From an uncultured Bacteroides sp. (GTDB lineage: Bacteria > Bacteroidota > Bacteroidia > Bacteroidales > Bacteroidaceae): a stretch of DNA of 64,000 nt. The notes beneath the pieces are model-generated. The model saw only the letters and a list, made by a program, of their open reading frames with translations, did no database searches and had not been told where the DNA came from. Location of the stretch: assembly GCA_900755095.1 (NCBI GenBank), contig CAAEFE010000125.1, forward strand, positions 29,644-93,643. Reading direction: 5' to 3'. Position 1 is the first letter of the stretch, and the number at the start of each line of letters is the position of its first letter. Position numbers and translations under genes: made by a program. Positions 20,289 to 28,459 of this stretch are shown here, one piece after another.

Positions 20289-21641
20289 ATGCAAGGAATA
20301 AAGAATCTGACACAAGGCCCTATCAATCGTCAACTGTTTAATCTGGCAATGCCGATCATGGCAACGTCGTTTATCCAAATGGCATATAGCCTCACAGATA
20401 TGGCGTGGGTAGGACGACTGGGAAGTGAAGCCGTAGCCGCCATCGGTTCTGTCGGAATCCTGACCTGGATGTCCGGTTCTATCTCCTTATTAAATAAGGT
20501 GGGATCTGAAGTGAGTGTCGGACAATCCATCGGTGCGCAAAGCCAGGAAGATGCCCGCAGTTTCGCATCTCACAACATCACGATTGCTTTGATTATTTCC
20601 ATCTGTTGGGGCACACTCCTTTTTATATTTGCAGAACCTATCATACGCATCTATGAACTCGAGGATCATATTACGGCCAATGCCATCCAATACCTGCGGA
20701 TTGTTTCTACCGGATTACCTTTCGTTTTCCTCTCCGCCGCCTTCACCGGAATTTATAATGCGGCAGGGCGCAGTAAAGTCCCGTTCTTTATCAGCGGCAC
20801 AGGATTGATACTGAATATCATCCTGGACCCGCTCTTTATATTCGGTTTCGGGCTGGGAACCAACGGTGCGGCATACGCTACCTGGATTGCGGAAGCAAGT
20901 GTTTTCCTGATTTTCGTCTATCAGTTGCGTTGCCGGGATGCTCTGCTTGGCGGTTTCCCTTTCTTCACGCGTCTAAAGAAAAAATATACACGGAGAATCT
21001 TTAAACTGGGATTGCCCGTGGCTACTTTGAATACGCTATTTGCTTTCGTCAATATGTTCCTTTGCCGCACCGCCTCGGAACAGGGAGGGCACATCGGACT
21101 GATGACTTTCACCACCGGAGGGCAAATTGAAGCAATCACCTGGAATACCTCACAGGGATTTTCCACTGCACTAAGTGCCTTCATCGCCCAAAACTACGCC
21201 GCCGGACGAGTGGAACGGGTACTTAGAGCCTGGTATACGACTTTATGGATGACGGGAATCTTCGGAACATTCTGTACATTGCTATTCGTTTTCTTCGGGA
21301 ATGAAGTTTTTGCCATATTCGTCCCCGAACAGGCGGCCTACGAAGCCGGAGGTGTGTTCCTCCGTATCGACGGATATTCGCAACTTTTTATGATGCTCGA
21401 AATCACCATGCAGGGAGTATTCTACGGCATCGGACGCACCATCCCTCCTGCCATTATCAGCATCAGTTGCAACTATATGCGTATTCCGCTTGCCATCCTG
21501 TTTGTACGGATGGGCATGGGAGTGGAAGGAATCTGGTGGGCAGTCTGCGTCACCACGGTTGCCAAAGGGTTAATTCTTTTGAGTTGGTTCATTATTATTA
21601 AAAAGAAGTGTTTGAGTGTTCCTTCAACGATAAAAGGATAA
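20289..21641 (+). CDS. MATE family multidrug/metabolite efflux transporter
   Basis: The 450-residue protein has about 12 hydrophobic segments in two homologous halves. MATE-type features are the start GPINRQLFNLAMPIM, LTDMAWVGRLGSEAVAAIG in the first helices, and the mid-protein repeat MTFTTGGQIEAITWNTSQGFSTALSAF. It should sit in the inner membrane and export cationic drugs or metabolites in exchange for Na+ or H+. The substrate is unknown. The gene is monocistronic and divergent from the esterase gene. Confidence 0.93.
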   Translation: MQGIKNLTQGPINRQLFNLAMPIMATSFIQMAYSLTDMAWVGRLGSEAVAAIGSVGILTWMSGSISLLNKVGSEVSVGQSIGAQSQEDARSFASHNITIALIISICWGTLLFIFAEPIIRIYELEDHITANAIQYLRIVSTGLPFVFLSAAFTGIYNAAGRSKVPFFISGTGLILNIILDPLFIFGFGLGTNGAAYATWIAEASVFLIFVYQLRCRDALLGGFPFFTRLKKKYTRRIFKLGLPVATLNTLFAFVNMFLCRTASEQGGHIGLMTFTTGGQIEAITWNTSQGFSTALSAFIAQNYAAGRVERVLRAWYTTLWMTGIFGTFCTLLFVFFGNEVFAIFVPEQAAYEAGGVFLRIDGYSQLFMMLEITMQGVFYGIGRTIPPAIISISCNYMRIPLAILFVRMGMGVEGIWWAVCVTTVAKGLILLSWFIIIKKKCLSVPSTIKG

Positions 21642-21723
21642 TTATCATTTCCCTTTATTAACAAACAAAGGGGCTCTTCCGAGTTATTTTAACTTAAAAA
21701 GTACACGCTTGCCAAATAATATG

Positions 21724-21732
21724 TATCTTTGC
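21724..21732 (+). promoter_or_regulatory. Promoter -7 box of the OmpA-like lipoprotein gene
   Basis: TATCTTTGC lies 71 bp upstream of the start chosen for the lipoprotein. The expected -33 TTTG is not clear (AACTT at the right distance). Confidence 0.6.
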
Positions 21733-21803
21733 ATTGTTATTAATAATGCGAAGTGATTCGTATAAAAACATTTTTTATAAACCAATTAAAAAACATCAAC
21801 ATT

Positions 21804-22520
21804 ATGAACAAGATGAAATTTATGGTTCTCTTCATGAGTATTGCCATGATATTTGGTAGCTGTGGAAGTATGAACAACACTGGTAAAGGTGCTGCTATCG
21901 GTGGTGGTTCGGGTGCTGCACTAGGTGCGATCCTGGGAGGTGTTATCGGTAAAGGTAAAGGTGCTGCTATCGGTGCTGCTATTGGTACGGCAGTAGGTGC
22001 AGGTACAGGTGCTCTTATCGGTAAGAAGATGGACAAAGCAGCAGCAGAAGCAAAACAAATTGAAGGCGCACAAGTAGAACAGATAACAGACAACAACGGA
22101 TTGCAAGCCGTGAAAGTAACATTCGACTCGGGTATTCTTTTCACTACCGGTAATGCAAATCTAAGTGCTGCTGCTAAATCTGCTTTAAGCAAGTTTGCCA
22201 ACAATGTGCTCAACCAGAACCGGGATATGGACGTGTCTATCTACGGATATACCGACAACCAGGGCTGGAAGAACAGTACTGCTGCACAAAGCCAGCAAAA
22301 GAACCTGAACTTATCACAAGAACGTGCGCAAAGTGTGTCCAGTTACTTGTTGAGTTGCGGTGTTTCCACCAATCAGATCAAGAGTGTACTGGGAATGGGT
22401 GAAAGCGATCCCGTTGCAAGCAATGACACTGCTGCCGGTCGCGAACAAAACCGTCGTGTAGAAGTATACATGTACGCAAGTGAGCAAATGATTAAAGATG
22501 CACAAGCAGCCGCTAATTAA
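21804..22520 (+). CDS. OmpA family lipoprotein with glycine-zipper segment
   Basis: The 238-residue product has a lipoprotein signal ending FGSC, a glycine-zipper membrane segment rich in GAAIGGGSG-type repeats (about 28-75), and a C-terminal OmpA domain that binds peptidoglycan: [38 protein letters not shown] and [11 protein letters not shown]. It should link the outer membrane to the wall. The start MNKMKF at 21804 is chosen because it gives a proper lipoprotein signal; the open frame runs 17 codons further up without one. It overlaps mtgA by 23 bp, which ties two cell-wall functions together. Confidence 0.92.
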   Translation: MNKMKFMVLFMSIAMIFGSCGSMNNTGKGAAIGGGSGAALGAILGGVIGKGKGAAIGAAIGTAVGAGTGALIGKKMDKAAAEAKQIEGAQVEQITDNNGLQAVKVTFDSGILFTTGNANLSAAAKSALSKFANNVLNQNRDMDVSIYGYTDNQGWKNSTAAQSQQKNLNLSQERAQSVSSYLLSCGVSTNQIKSVLGMGESDPVASNDTAAGREQNRRVEVYMYASEQMIKDAQAAAN

Positions 22521-23241
22521 AAAATTACTGCGCTATACGCGCAACCTGCTGATTTTCTTCTTTGCATCAACACTACTGGCAGTGATTATTTATCGTTTCA
22601 TGCCGGTTTATGTAACTCCGTTGATGGTTATCCGAAGCGTTCAGCAAGTTTTTTCAGGAGATAAACCCACGTGGAAGCACACGTGGGTTTCTTTTGATAA
22701 GATATCTCCCAACCTGCCGATGGCGGTCATAGCCTCCGAAGACAACCGTTTTGCCGAACACAACGGGTTCGACCTCGTAGAAATCAAGAAAGCGATGAAA
22801 GAAAACGAAACACGCAAACGGAAACGGGGAGCAAGCACCATCAGTCAGCAGACAGCCAAGAATGTGTTCTTATGGCCGCAATCGTCGTGGGTACGCAAAG
22901 GGCTCGAAGTCTACTTTACGTTTCTCATCGAACTCTTCTGGTCGAAAGAGCGAATCATGGAAGTCTATCTCAACTCTATAGAAATGGGAAATGGCATCTA
23001 CGGCGCACAAGCAACCGCAAAAAATAAGTTCGGAACAACAGCCGACAAGCTGACCCGGGGGCAATGCGCGCTCATCGCCGCCACCCTACCCAACCCGATA
23101 CGATTTAACTCGGCGAAACCTTCGTCATACATACTAAAACGACAAAGTCAGATATTACGGCTGATGAATCTAGTTCCTAAATTCCCACCGGAAGAGAAGG
23201 CCGTTGAAAAGAAAAAAAGCAAAAAAAAGAAAAGCAAATAA
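22498..23241 (+). CDS. mtgA: Monofunctional biosynthetic peptidoglycan transglycosylase
   Basis: The 247-residue protein has one N-terminal membrane anchor (about 16-35) and a GT51 domain: [14 protein letters not shown] with catalytic Glu81, [36 protein letters not shown] and [14 protein letters not shown]. It polymerises lipid II into glycan strands without a transpeptidase domain. The tail is an unusually long lysine run ([10 protein letters not shown]). The start lies inside the OmpA-like gene in another frame (23-bp overlap), suggesting translational coupling. A later start would delete the membrane anchor. Confidence 0.93.
   Translation: MHKQPLIKKLLRYTRNLLIFFFASTLLAVIIYRFMPVYVTPLMVIRSVQQVFSGDKPTWKHTWVSFDKISPNLPMAVIASEDNRFAEHNGFDLVEIKKAMKENETRKRKRGASTISQQTAKNVFLWPQSSWVRKGLEVYFTFLIELFWSKERIMEVYLNSIEMGNGIYGAQATAKNKFGTTADKLTRGQCALIAATLPNPIRFNSAKPSSYILKRQSQILRLMNLVPKFPPEEKAVEKKKSKKKKSK
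22663..22690 (+). repeat. Perfect 11-bp hairpin inside mtgA
   Basis: AAACCCACGTG and CACGTGGGTTT are perfect inverted repeats around a 6-nt loop GAAGCA, followed by CTTTTG. The sequence codes for residues near PTWKHTWVS, so it lies wholly inside the coding region. In RNA it would form a strong stem. Confidence 0.85.
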
Positions 23242-23252
23242 CAAGAAAGAAT

Positions 23253-23413
23253 TTATAACCTAGTTTAATTTACGATTAGACGATTTACAATGTACGATTG
23301 AAATAACTATTGGAATCATAAGTACTTATCTTTGCATGAGTATTCCCTCATTCACAATTCAAACTTCAATCGTACATCGTAAATCATCTAATCGTAAATA
23401 AAATAGGTTATAA
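23253..23413. repeat. Large imperfect palindrome with ~50-bp arms and a 62-bp centre
   Basis: The arms are 23253-23302 and 23365-23413. Their inner 35 bp (from ATTTACGATTAGA; right arm 23365-23399) differ at only two positions, and the outer 15 bp match with a small indel. The centre contains TTATCTTTGCATG, a good match to the Bacteroides -7 box reading plus. The element fills the gap between convergent mtgA and the sigma-factor gene. It could be a miniature inverted-repeat element, an invertible promoter segment or simply a terminator-like palindrome. Confidence 0.85.
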
Positions 23414-23453
23414 AAAAGGAAGGAGCAAAGAGAATCTATCTCTTTGCTCCTTC
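23413..23453 (-). terminator. Terminator of the ECF sigma factor gene
   Basis: A perfect 15-bp stem (GAAGGAGCAAAGAGA / TCTCTTTGCTCCTTC) with a 5-nt loop is followed on the minus strand by a T run (A run at 23412-23417). It lies 35 bp after the sigma stop. Confidence 0.92.
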
Positions 23454-23487
23454 TGCTAATAAGCTTGTTTGTATGCGTTATCCTCAT

Positions 23488-23991
23488 TTATACAAAATCT
23501 TTCAATTCCTGTTGTAAACGTTGACGTGTGAAGAATATGCGGCTCTTCACTGTGCCTAATGGTAATCCTAATTTCTCTGCGATTTCGCGGTATTTAAAAC
23601 CAGATACGTGCATAGAGAAAGGAATCTTATACTCCCGGGGGAGTGCATTGACGATGCGGTGCATTTCTTTCAGGTCGTAAGCACCTTCCGTACTTTCAAA
23701 TCCTGAATCTTGTGGCAGATTTAAGTGATAATAATTATCGGTTGTGTCAACAAAAGTTTGATCGCGTACTATTTTACGGTAGTTATTTATAAAGATGTTG
23801 CGCATGATAGTGTACATCCATCCTTTGAAATTTGTGTCCGGAACATATTTCTCCTCATTGTCTAATGCTTTTAAAGATGTTTCCTGCAATAAATCATTTG
23901 CTTCTTCACGGTTGGCCGTTAATTTATAAGCAAAACGAAGCAACTCTTCCTGTACTCCAATTAAATCTTTTCTGAAACTTAAACTTTTCAT
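23488..23991 (-). CDS. ECF-type RNA polymerase sigma factor (sigma-70 family)
   Basis: The 167-residue protein has sigma region 2 (ANREEANDLLQETSLKAL, then FKGWMYTIMRNIFINNYRK) and region 4 with a helix-turn-helix (LPREYKIPFSMHVSGFKYREIAEKLGLPLGTVKSRIF). No region 3 is present, as expected for ECF sigmas. There is no anti-sigma gene beside it, which is common for the Bacteroides housekeeping-like ECF forms. It is divergent from lemA across a 240-bp gap with inverted repeats. Its regulon is unknown. Confidence 0.92.
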   Translation of the reverse strand: MKSLSFRKDLIGVQEELLRFAYKLTANREEANDLLQETSLKALDNEEKYVPDTNFKGWMYTIMRNIFINNYRKIVRDQTFVDTTDNYYHLNLPQDSGFESTEGAYDLKEMHRIVNALPREYKIPFSMHVSGFKYREIAEKLGLPLGTVKSRIFFTRQRLQQELKDFV

Positions 23992-24076
23992 ACTTTAATG
24001 GTTTTATGGTTAATATTTCGTTTTTCTCGATGTTTGCAAGTTTAAAGGTATTTTGCTTATCAAGCAGGGGAAAATT

Positions 24077-24111
24077 TGTCATTTCTTGGGGGTTAATTCT
24101 ATCAAATGACA
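24077..24111. promoter_or_regulatory. Dyad symmetry in the sigma factor / lemA gap
   Basis: TGTCATTT and AAATGACA form an 8-bp inverted repeat 19 bp apart, midway in the divergent gap. Just beyond it, two near-copies of TTTTAGGTG occur. It could be an operator, but nothing shows binding. Confidence 0.35.
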
Positions 24112-24170
24112 GATTTTAGGTGCTTTCTGATAGTTTTTAGGTGGTATTTGCGAAATTTACCCCCTACTAC

Positions 24171-24201
24171 TTGGTTAAAAGAACCAAATAGATTACTTTT
24201 G
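24171..24201 (+). promoter_or_regulatory. Promoter of lemA
   Basis: TTGG at 24171-24174 and TACTTTTG at 24194-24201 are 19 bp apart, a near-consensus Bacteroides promoter 31 bp upstream of the lemA start. Confidence 0.65.
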
Positions 24202-24231
24202 ATTTTATATTATTAAATAAAACAAAAAGCT

Positions 24232-24792
24232 ATGACCATACTTATTATTGTAGGGATTATTGTATTGCTGGGCATCATTTTTGCTTCCATGTACAACTCA
24301 TTAGTGAAATTGAGAAACAATCGTGAAAACGCGTTTGCCGACATCGATGTACAGTTGAAACAACGCCATGATCTCATTCCCCAACTGGTAGACACCGTGA
24401 AAGGATATGCCGCACATGAAAAGGAAACGCTCGATCGAGTGATTCAGGCACGTAACGGTGCAGTTGGCGCAAAAACGATTGATGATAAGATAGCTGCCGA
24501 AAACCAGTTAAGCTCTGCTCTTGCTGGATTGAAGATTACTCTCGAGGCTTATCCCGATCTGAAAGCTAATCAGAATTTCCTGCAATTACAGGAAGAAATT
24601 TCTGACGTAGAGAATAAACTGGCTGCTGTTCGCCGCTACTTCAACTCGGCCACTAAAGAATACAATAACGCCGTGCAGACATTCCCGTCGAATATCGTAG
24701 CAGGAATGACCGGATTCCAAAGAGAGATAATGTTCGACTTGGGGAAAAACGAACGTGCGAATTTGGAGCAGGCACCCAAAATTAGTTTCTAA
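24232..24792 (+). CDS. lemA: LemA family protein
   Basis: The 186-residue protein has one N-terminal membrane helix (about 2-20) and a helical domain with the family hallmarks LVKLRNNRENAFADIDVQLK, RHDLIPQLVDTVKGYAAHE, NFLQLQEEISDVENKLAAVR and FNSATKEYNNAVQTFPSNI. LemA proteins are membrane proteins of unclear role, often next to M48 proteases or TPM-domain proteins. Here an M48 gene starts 45 bp downstream, so the pair probably forms one operon and may act together in membrane protein quality control. That joint role is inferred. Confidence 0.93.
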   Translation: MTILIIVGIIVLLGIIFASMYNSLVKLRNNRENAFADIDVQLKQRHDLIPQLVDTVKGYAAHEKETLDRVIQARNGAVGAKTIDDKIAAENQLSSALAGLKITLEAYPDLKANQNFLQLQEEISDVENKLAAVRRYFNSATKEYNNAVQTFPSNIVAGMTGFQREIMFDLGKNERANLEQAPKISF

Positions 24793-24837
24793 AACCTTTA
24801 TATACACCGTCCATCCAATTACAAAAGTCGAACACGC

Positions 24838-25800
24838 ATGCAATACGTCGGAATCCAAACACAGCAGAGCCGGAATAATCTGCGCTCTGCGTTTCTACTA
24901 TTCCTGTTTCCCTGTCTCGTGGCAGCACTCCTCTATTTGGCCTGCTACCTGCTGACTTTTATGGGATATAAAGAGGATATGGAAGTCGAAATGATGCCAA
25001 TAGTCAATCATTTCTTCTTCTCTTCGTTACCATATACCATGGGGATTGTATTAATCTGGTTTCTGATTGCCTATTGGGCTAACACAAGCATTATCAATTC
25101 CGCCACCGGCTCCAAGCCGCTGAACCGTCAGGAGAATAAACGAGTTTATAATCTGGTGGAAAACCTCTGTATGTCTCAAGGCATGAAAATGCCGAAAATC
25201 AATATCATCTATGACAGTTCCCTGAATGCATTTGCCAGCGGTATCAACGAACGCACATACACCGTTACTCTCTCGGAGGGCATCATCCGGAAACTAAATG
25301 ATGAGGAACTGGAAGCAGTCATCGCGCACGAGCTAAGTCACATCCGCAACCGCGATGTACGCCTGCTGATTATTTCCATTGTTTTTGTCGGTATCTTCTC
25401 CATGTTGACAGAAATCACGTTTTATGCCATTACACACATACGCGTGCGTAGTAATAGTAAAGGTAGCGGCGGTGTGGTTCTTTTTATTCTTATTGCTTTA
25501 GTGATAGCCGCCATCGGTTATCTTTTTGCAAGCCTGATGCGTTTTGCCATCTCACGCAAACGCGAATATATGGCAGATGCAGGTTCGGCAGAAATGACGA
25601 AGAATCCGTTGGCACTGGCCAACGCTCTCCGCAAAATATCAGCAGATCCCGCTATCGAAGCAGTAGAAAGGAAAGACGTGGCACAATTATTTATTCAGAA
25701 CCCCCAAAAGGCATCTAAAAGTATATTCAGCGGACTTAGCGGATTGTTTGCCACTCATCCTCCCATCGAAAAACGAATCGAAATACTGGAACAGTTCTAA
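24838..25800 (+). CDS. M48 family membrane zinc metalloprotease (HtpX-like)
   Basis: The 320-residue protein has membrane segments near residues 18-45, 62-82, 177-195 and 215-237. The zinc site is HELSH (His164, Glu165, His168), with the third ligand Glu243 in REYMADAGS, so the catalytic set is intact. HtpX-type enzymes degrade misfolded membrane proteins. A C-terminal part contains the ATHPPIEKRIEIL signature typical of the family. It follows lemA by 45 bp. The specific substrates are unknown. Confidence 0.92.
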   Translation: MQYVGIQTQQSRNNLRSAFLLFLFPCLVAALLYLACYLLTFMGYKEDMEVEMMPIVNHFFFSSLPYTMGIVLIWFLIAYWANTSIINSATGSKPLNRQENKRVYNLVENLCMSQGMKMPKINIIYDSSLNAFASGINERTYTVTLSEGIIRKLNDEELEAVIAHELSHIRNRDVRLLIISIVFVGIFSMLTEITFYAITHIRVRSNSKGSGGVVLFILIALVIAAIGYLFASLMRFAISRKREYMADAGSAEMTKNPLALANALRKISADPAIEAVERKDVAQLFIQNPQKASKSIFSGLSGLFATHPPIEKRIEILEQF

Positions 25801-25829
25801 ATCGGGCTAAACTCATAAATAACAGGGGG

Positions 25830-25860
25830 TTCTGTTTAATTTTCATTAAAAGAAACAGAA
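25830..25860 (+). terminator. Terminator-like hairpin after the M48 gene
   Basis: TTCTGTTT and AAACAGAA form an 8-bp stem with a 15-nt loop 29 bp after the protease stop. There is no immediate T run, so it may be weak. Confidence 0.4.
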
Positions 25861-25914
25861 GTATCCCTGTCTTTTTAGTATATTTGATTGTTATACATAT
25901 ATACATCAACCTAA

Positions 25915-26427
25915 ATGCAAACTGATATGAGAACGAAGAAGCAAATCTTTATGCTGTTACTAGCCTTGCTAGTGGGCATCCCTACCCTTTCGGCTCAACA
26001 AAGTAAAAAGGAAAAGAAGGAACAGAAGAAAGAAGCAGTAATGAAACTAATTGAATCTGAAAATTACAAGATAGATGTCAACACTGCCATGCCGATGCGC
26101 GGACGCTCCATCCCTTTGACATCTTCCTACTCACTGACAATCAGAAATGATTCGGTTATTTCTTACTTGCCTTATTATGGACGGGCTTATAGCATTCCGT
26201 ATGGCGGAGGTGACGGACTTAACTTCAAAGCCATCCTCAAAGAATATAATGTGGAAATGGATAAAAAAGGGAATGCCGTTATCAAGTTCGTCGCACGTAA
26301 TCCTGAAGACAGATATGAATTCAGAGCCAAAGTATTTCCCAATGGTTCGGCAAGTATCGATGTCAATATGCAAAACCGTCAGTCCATTAGTTTTCAAGGA
26401 GAACTGGATATAAAGGAGGAAAAATAA
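25915..26427 (+). CDS. DUF4251 secreted protein
   Basis: The 170-residue product has a signal peptide (hydrophobic segment then TLSAQQ, cleavage near residue 27), a very lysine/glutamate-rich segment (SKKEKKEQKKE) and a compact domain with VNTAMPMRGRSIPLTSSYSL, LPYYGRAYSIPYGGGDGLNF and SASIDVNMQNRQSISFQGEL. These match the DUF4251 family of Bacteroidetes, whose function is unknown. It is expected in the periplasm. An internal ATG at 25927 (MRTKKQ) would give a more usual signal peptide and may be the true start. Confidence 0.82.
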   Translation: MQTDMRTKKQIFMLLLALLVGIPTLSAQQSKKEKKEQKKEAVMKLIESENYKIDVNTAMPMRGRSIPLTSSYSLTIRNDSVISYLPYYGRAYSIPYGGGDGLNFKAILKEYNVEMDKKGNAVIKFVARNPEDRYEFRAKVFPNGSASIDVNMQNRQSISFQGELDIKEEK

Positions 26428-26435
26428 TGCCGTCC

Positions 26436-27059
26436 TTATTCTTCCGGCTCTTCACTACCTTTTAATATAGGTAGGCAAATGTGATATTTGACAGCTAAGA
26501 TGCGGGTCAGGAATACCGCCAGTCCGCCAATCAACTGACAGGCGTATGATTCCAGACCTGCAACGTCGCACAGCCAGTATGCAATACCGCCTACAACGCA
26601 GGCCATTGCATAAATTTCTTTTCGGAAGATAAGAGGTATTTCATTGATAAATACGTCACGAATCACTCCACCGGCTGCTCCTGTAATGCTACCCATGATA
26701 ATAGCCACCCAGAAAGGATAACCTAAAGCAATGCTCTTGCCTACACCTACCACGGTAAACAATGCCAAGCCAATGGTATCGAAAATAAAGAAAGTATTAT
26801 TGAGCCGGATGAGCCAACGTCCGAAACAGATTACCCACAGCAAAGCCAGTCCCGTACAAATCAGATATATAGGGTCGGTCATCCACCCCGGTGTCACGTC
26901 GAGCAGGACATCACGAATAGTACCGCCACCGATAGCAGTAGCAAGTCCTACCACATAAGCACCAAACCAGTCGAAACGTTTCGCCGAAGCCAGCCGGATG
27001 CCACTTATAGCAAAGGCAAATGTGCCTATAAAATCAAGAATTTGAACGAATGTGGGCAT
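26436..27059 (-). CDS. Trimeric intracellular cation (TRIC) channel family membrane protein
   Basis: The 207-residue protein has about seven hydrophobic helices and two copies of the UPF0126 module: FAISGIRLASAKRFDWFGA with GGGTIRDVLLD in the first, and VVGVGKSIALG with GAAGGVIRDVFINEIPLI in the second. The glycine-rich GGG and GxxG kinks and the paired RDV motifs are the family signature. Prokaryotic TRIC proteins are trimeric K+-permeable channels of the inner membrane. The gene is convergent with the DUF4251 gene (8-bp gap) and divergent from the epimerase homologue. Confidence 0.92.
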   Translation of the reverse strand: MPTFVQILDFIGTFAFAISGIRLASAKRFDWFGAYVVGLATAIGGGTIRDVLLDVTPGWMTDPIYLICTGLALLWVICFGRWLIRLNNTFFIFDTIGLALFTVVGVGKSIALGYPFWVAIIMGSITGAAGGVIRDVFINEIPLIFRKEIYAMACVVGGIAYWLCDVAGLESYACQLIGGLAVFLTRILAVKYHICLPILKGSEEPEE

Positions 27060-27151
27060 ATATTTGTTATTTTGTATGCAAAGTAACGAATAAATTCCGT
27101 AAGAAAATGTACTTTTGCTTCACGAATTAAACCGAATAAGATAGAAACAAT

Positions 27152-28237
27152 ATGAAAATAACAATTGTTGCGGGGGCACGCCCCAATTTTATGAAGATAG
27201 CTCCCATTACACGCGCTATTGAAGCCGCACGGGCGCTGGGTAAAAGTATCTCTTACCGACTGGTATATACAGGAAGGAAAGACGATACAAGTCTGGATGC
27301 TTCTCTCTTTTCGGACCTCGACATGAAAGCTCCTGATGTTTATCTGGGAGTGGAAAGTAGTAATCCAACGAGTTTGACAGCCGGAATCATGGTAGCCTTC
27401 GAACAGGAGCTGACGGAGAATCCGGCACACGTAGTCCTTGTGGTAGACGACTTGACCGCAACCATGAGTTGTGCCATCGTTGCCAAGAAACAAGGTATCA
27501 AGGTAGCACATCTCGTAGCCGGAACCCGTTCTTTCGATATGAAAATGCCAAAAGAAGTCAACCGCATGATTACAGACGGACTATCCGACTATCTGTTCAC
27601 AGCCGGCATGGTTGCCAACCGTAACCTGAACCAGACGGGAACAGAAAGCGAAAACGTATATTATGTAGGCAACATTCTGATTGATGCCATCCGCTACAAC
27701 CGGAACCGTTTGCTCAAACCTATATGGTTTTCCGTATTGGGGCTGCAAGAGGGAAATTATCTCTTGCTCACCCTCAACCGTCGCGTATTGCTAAACAACA
27801 AAGAGAATCTGCGTCAGTTGCTGAAAACAATCATTGAAAAATCTGCCGGTATGCCTATCGTAGCACCGCTGCACACATACGTACGAAATGCCATCAAAGA
27901 ATTAGGCATCGAAGCTCCGAACCTCCACATAATGCCTCCGCAGAATTACCTGTTCTTCGGTTATCTGATAAACAAGGCAAAAGGAATCATAACAGATTCA
28001 GGAAACGTAGCCGAAGAAGCGACCTTCCTGGGTATTCCTTGTATCACGCTCAACACGTATGCCGAACATCCGGAAACGTGGCGCATGGGAACCAACGAAC
28101 TTGTCGGAGAAGATCCTGCTCTGCTTGCCAAAACAATGGATACACTGATGCACGGTGAATGGAAACGTGGCGAACTTCCCGAACGTTGGGACGGACGTAC
28201 CGCAGAGCGTATTGTACAGATACTTACGAGCAAATAA
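27152..28237 (+). CDS. UDP-N-acetylglucosamine 2-epimerase homologue with altered active-site positions
   Basis: The 361-residue protein has the overall layout of non-hydrolysing WecB-type epimerases: AGARPNFMKIAPI at the start, VNRMITDGLSDYLF, YVGNILIDAIRYN, DSGNVAEEATFLGIPCITL and EHPETWRMGTNELVG. However, the usual HVEAG reads HLVAG (Val122 for Glu), the usual GHRRE histidine reads LNRR (Asn209), and HGDT reads VDDL (Asp100 kept). Glu135 of PEEINR is kept. The UDP-binding C-terminal half looks intact. It may be a divergent epimerase or a related UDP-sugar enzyme. Confidence 0.8.
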   Translation: MKITIVAGARPNFMKIAPITRAIEAARALGKSISYRLVYTGRKDDTSLDASLFSDLDMKAPDVYLGVESSNPTSLTAGIMVAFEQELTENPAHVVLVVDDLTATMSCAIVAKKQGIKVAHLVAGTRSFDMKMPKEVNRMITDGLSDYLFTAGMVANRNLNQTGTESENVYYVGNILIDAIRYNRNRLLKPIWFSVLGLQEGNYLLLTLNRRVLLNNKENLRQLLKTIIEKSAGMPIVAPLHTYVRNAIKELGIEAPNLHIMPPQNYLFFGYLINKAKGIITDSGNVAEEATFLGIPCITLNTYAEHPETWRMGTNELVGEDPALLAKTMDTLMHGEWKRGELPERWDGRTAERIVQILTSK

Positions 28238-28239
28238 CA

Positions 28240-28459
28240 TTTACCCGGCATGTTCCATTCCGTTTCCCGGCATGGGACTGTTAGTTTCACGCCTTGAAAC
28301 TAATAGTTTCACACCGGGAAACAAAGTGTTTCACACCGAGAAACCAACAGTTTCATGCCGGGAAACAAAAAGTGTCAAGTGTCGAAACAAAAAGTGCCCT
28401 ACAACGAGAGCAAAGGTTTCAAATATCGGGACCGGGAGAACAAAGTGCTGAAACAGCCT
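28240..28459. repeat. Degenerate tandem array with a 22-bp period (about ten units)
   Basis: Ten successive 22-bp units start at 28240, 28262, 28284, 28306, 28328, 28350, 28372, 28394, 28416 and 28438. The best-conserved core is GTTTCACACCGGGAAAC (units 3-6), an internal dyad GTTTC/GAAAC. Unit 2 (28262) carries the core in inverted form. Outer units are decayed. The period is not a multiple of three and frames across it are unconserved, so it is not coding. It fills most of the 366-bp gap before the DUF5686 gene; the rest holds that gene's promoter. Confidence 0.85.

Noticed and set aside
23253-23413. The palindrome as an insertion sequence
   Set aside because: There is no transposase frame between the arms (only 62 bp), and I see no clear target-site duplication.
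28240-28459. Possible CRISPR array because of repeated, partly palindromic units
   Set aside because: The period is 22 bp with almost no room for spacers, the units are degenerate throughout, and no cas gene is present.
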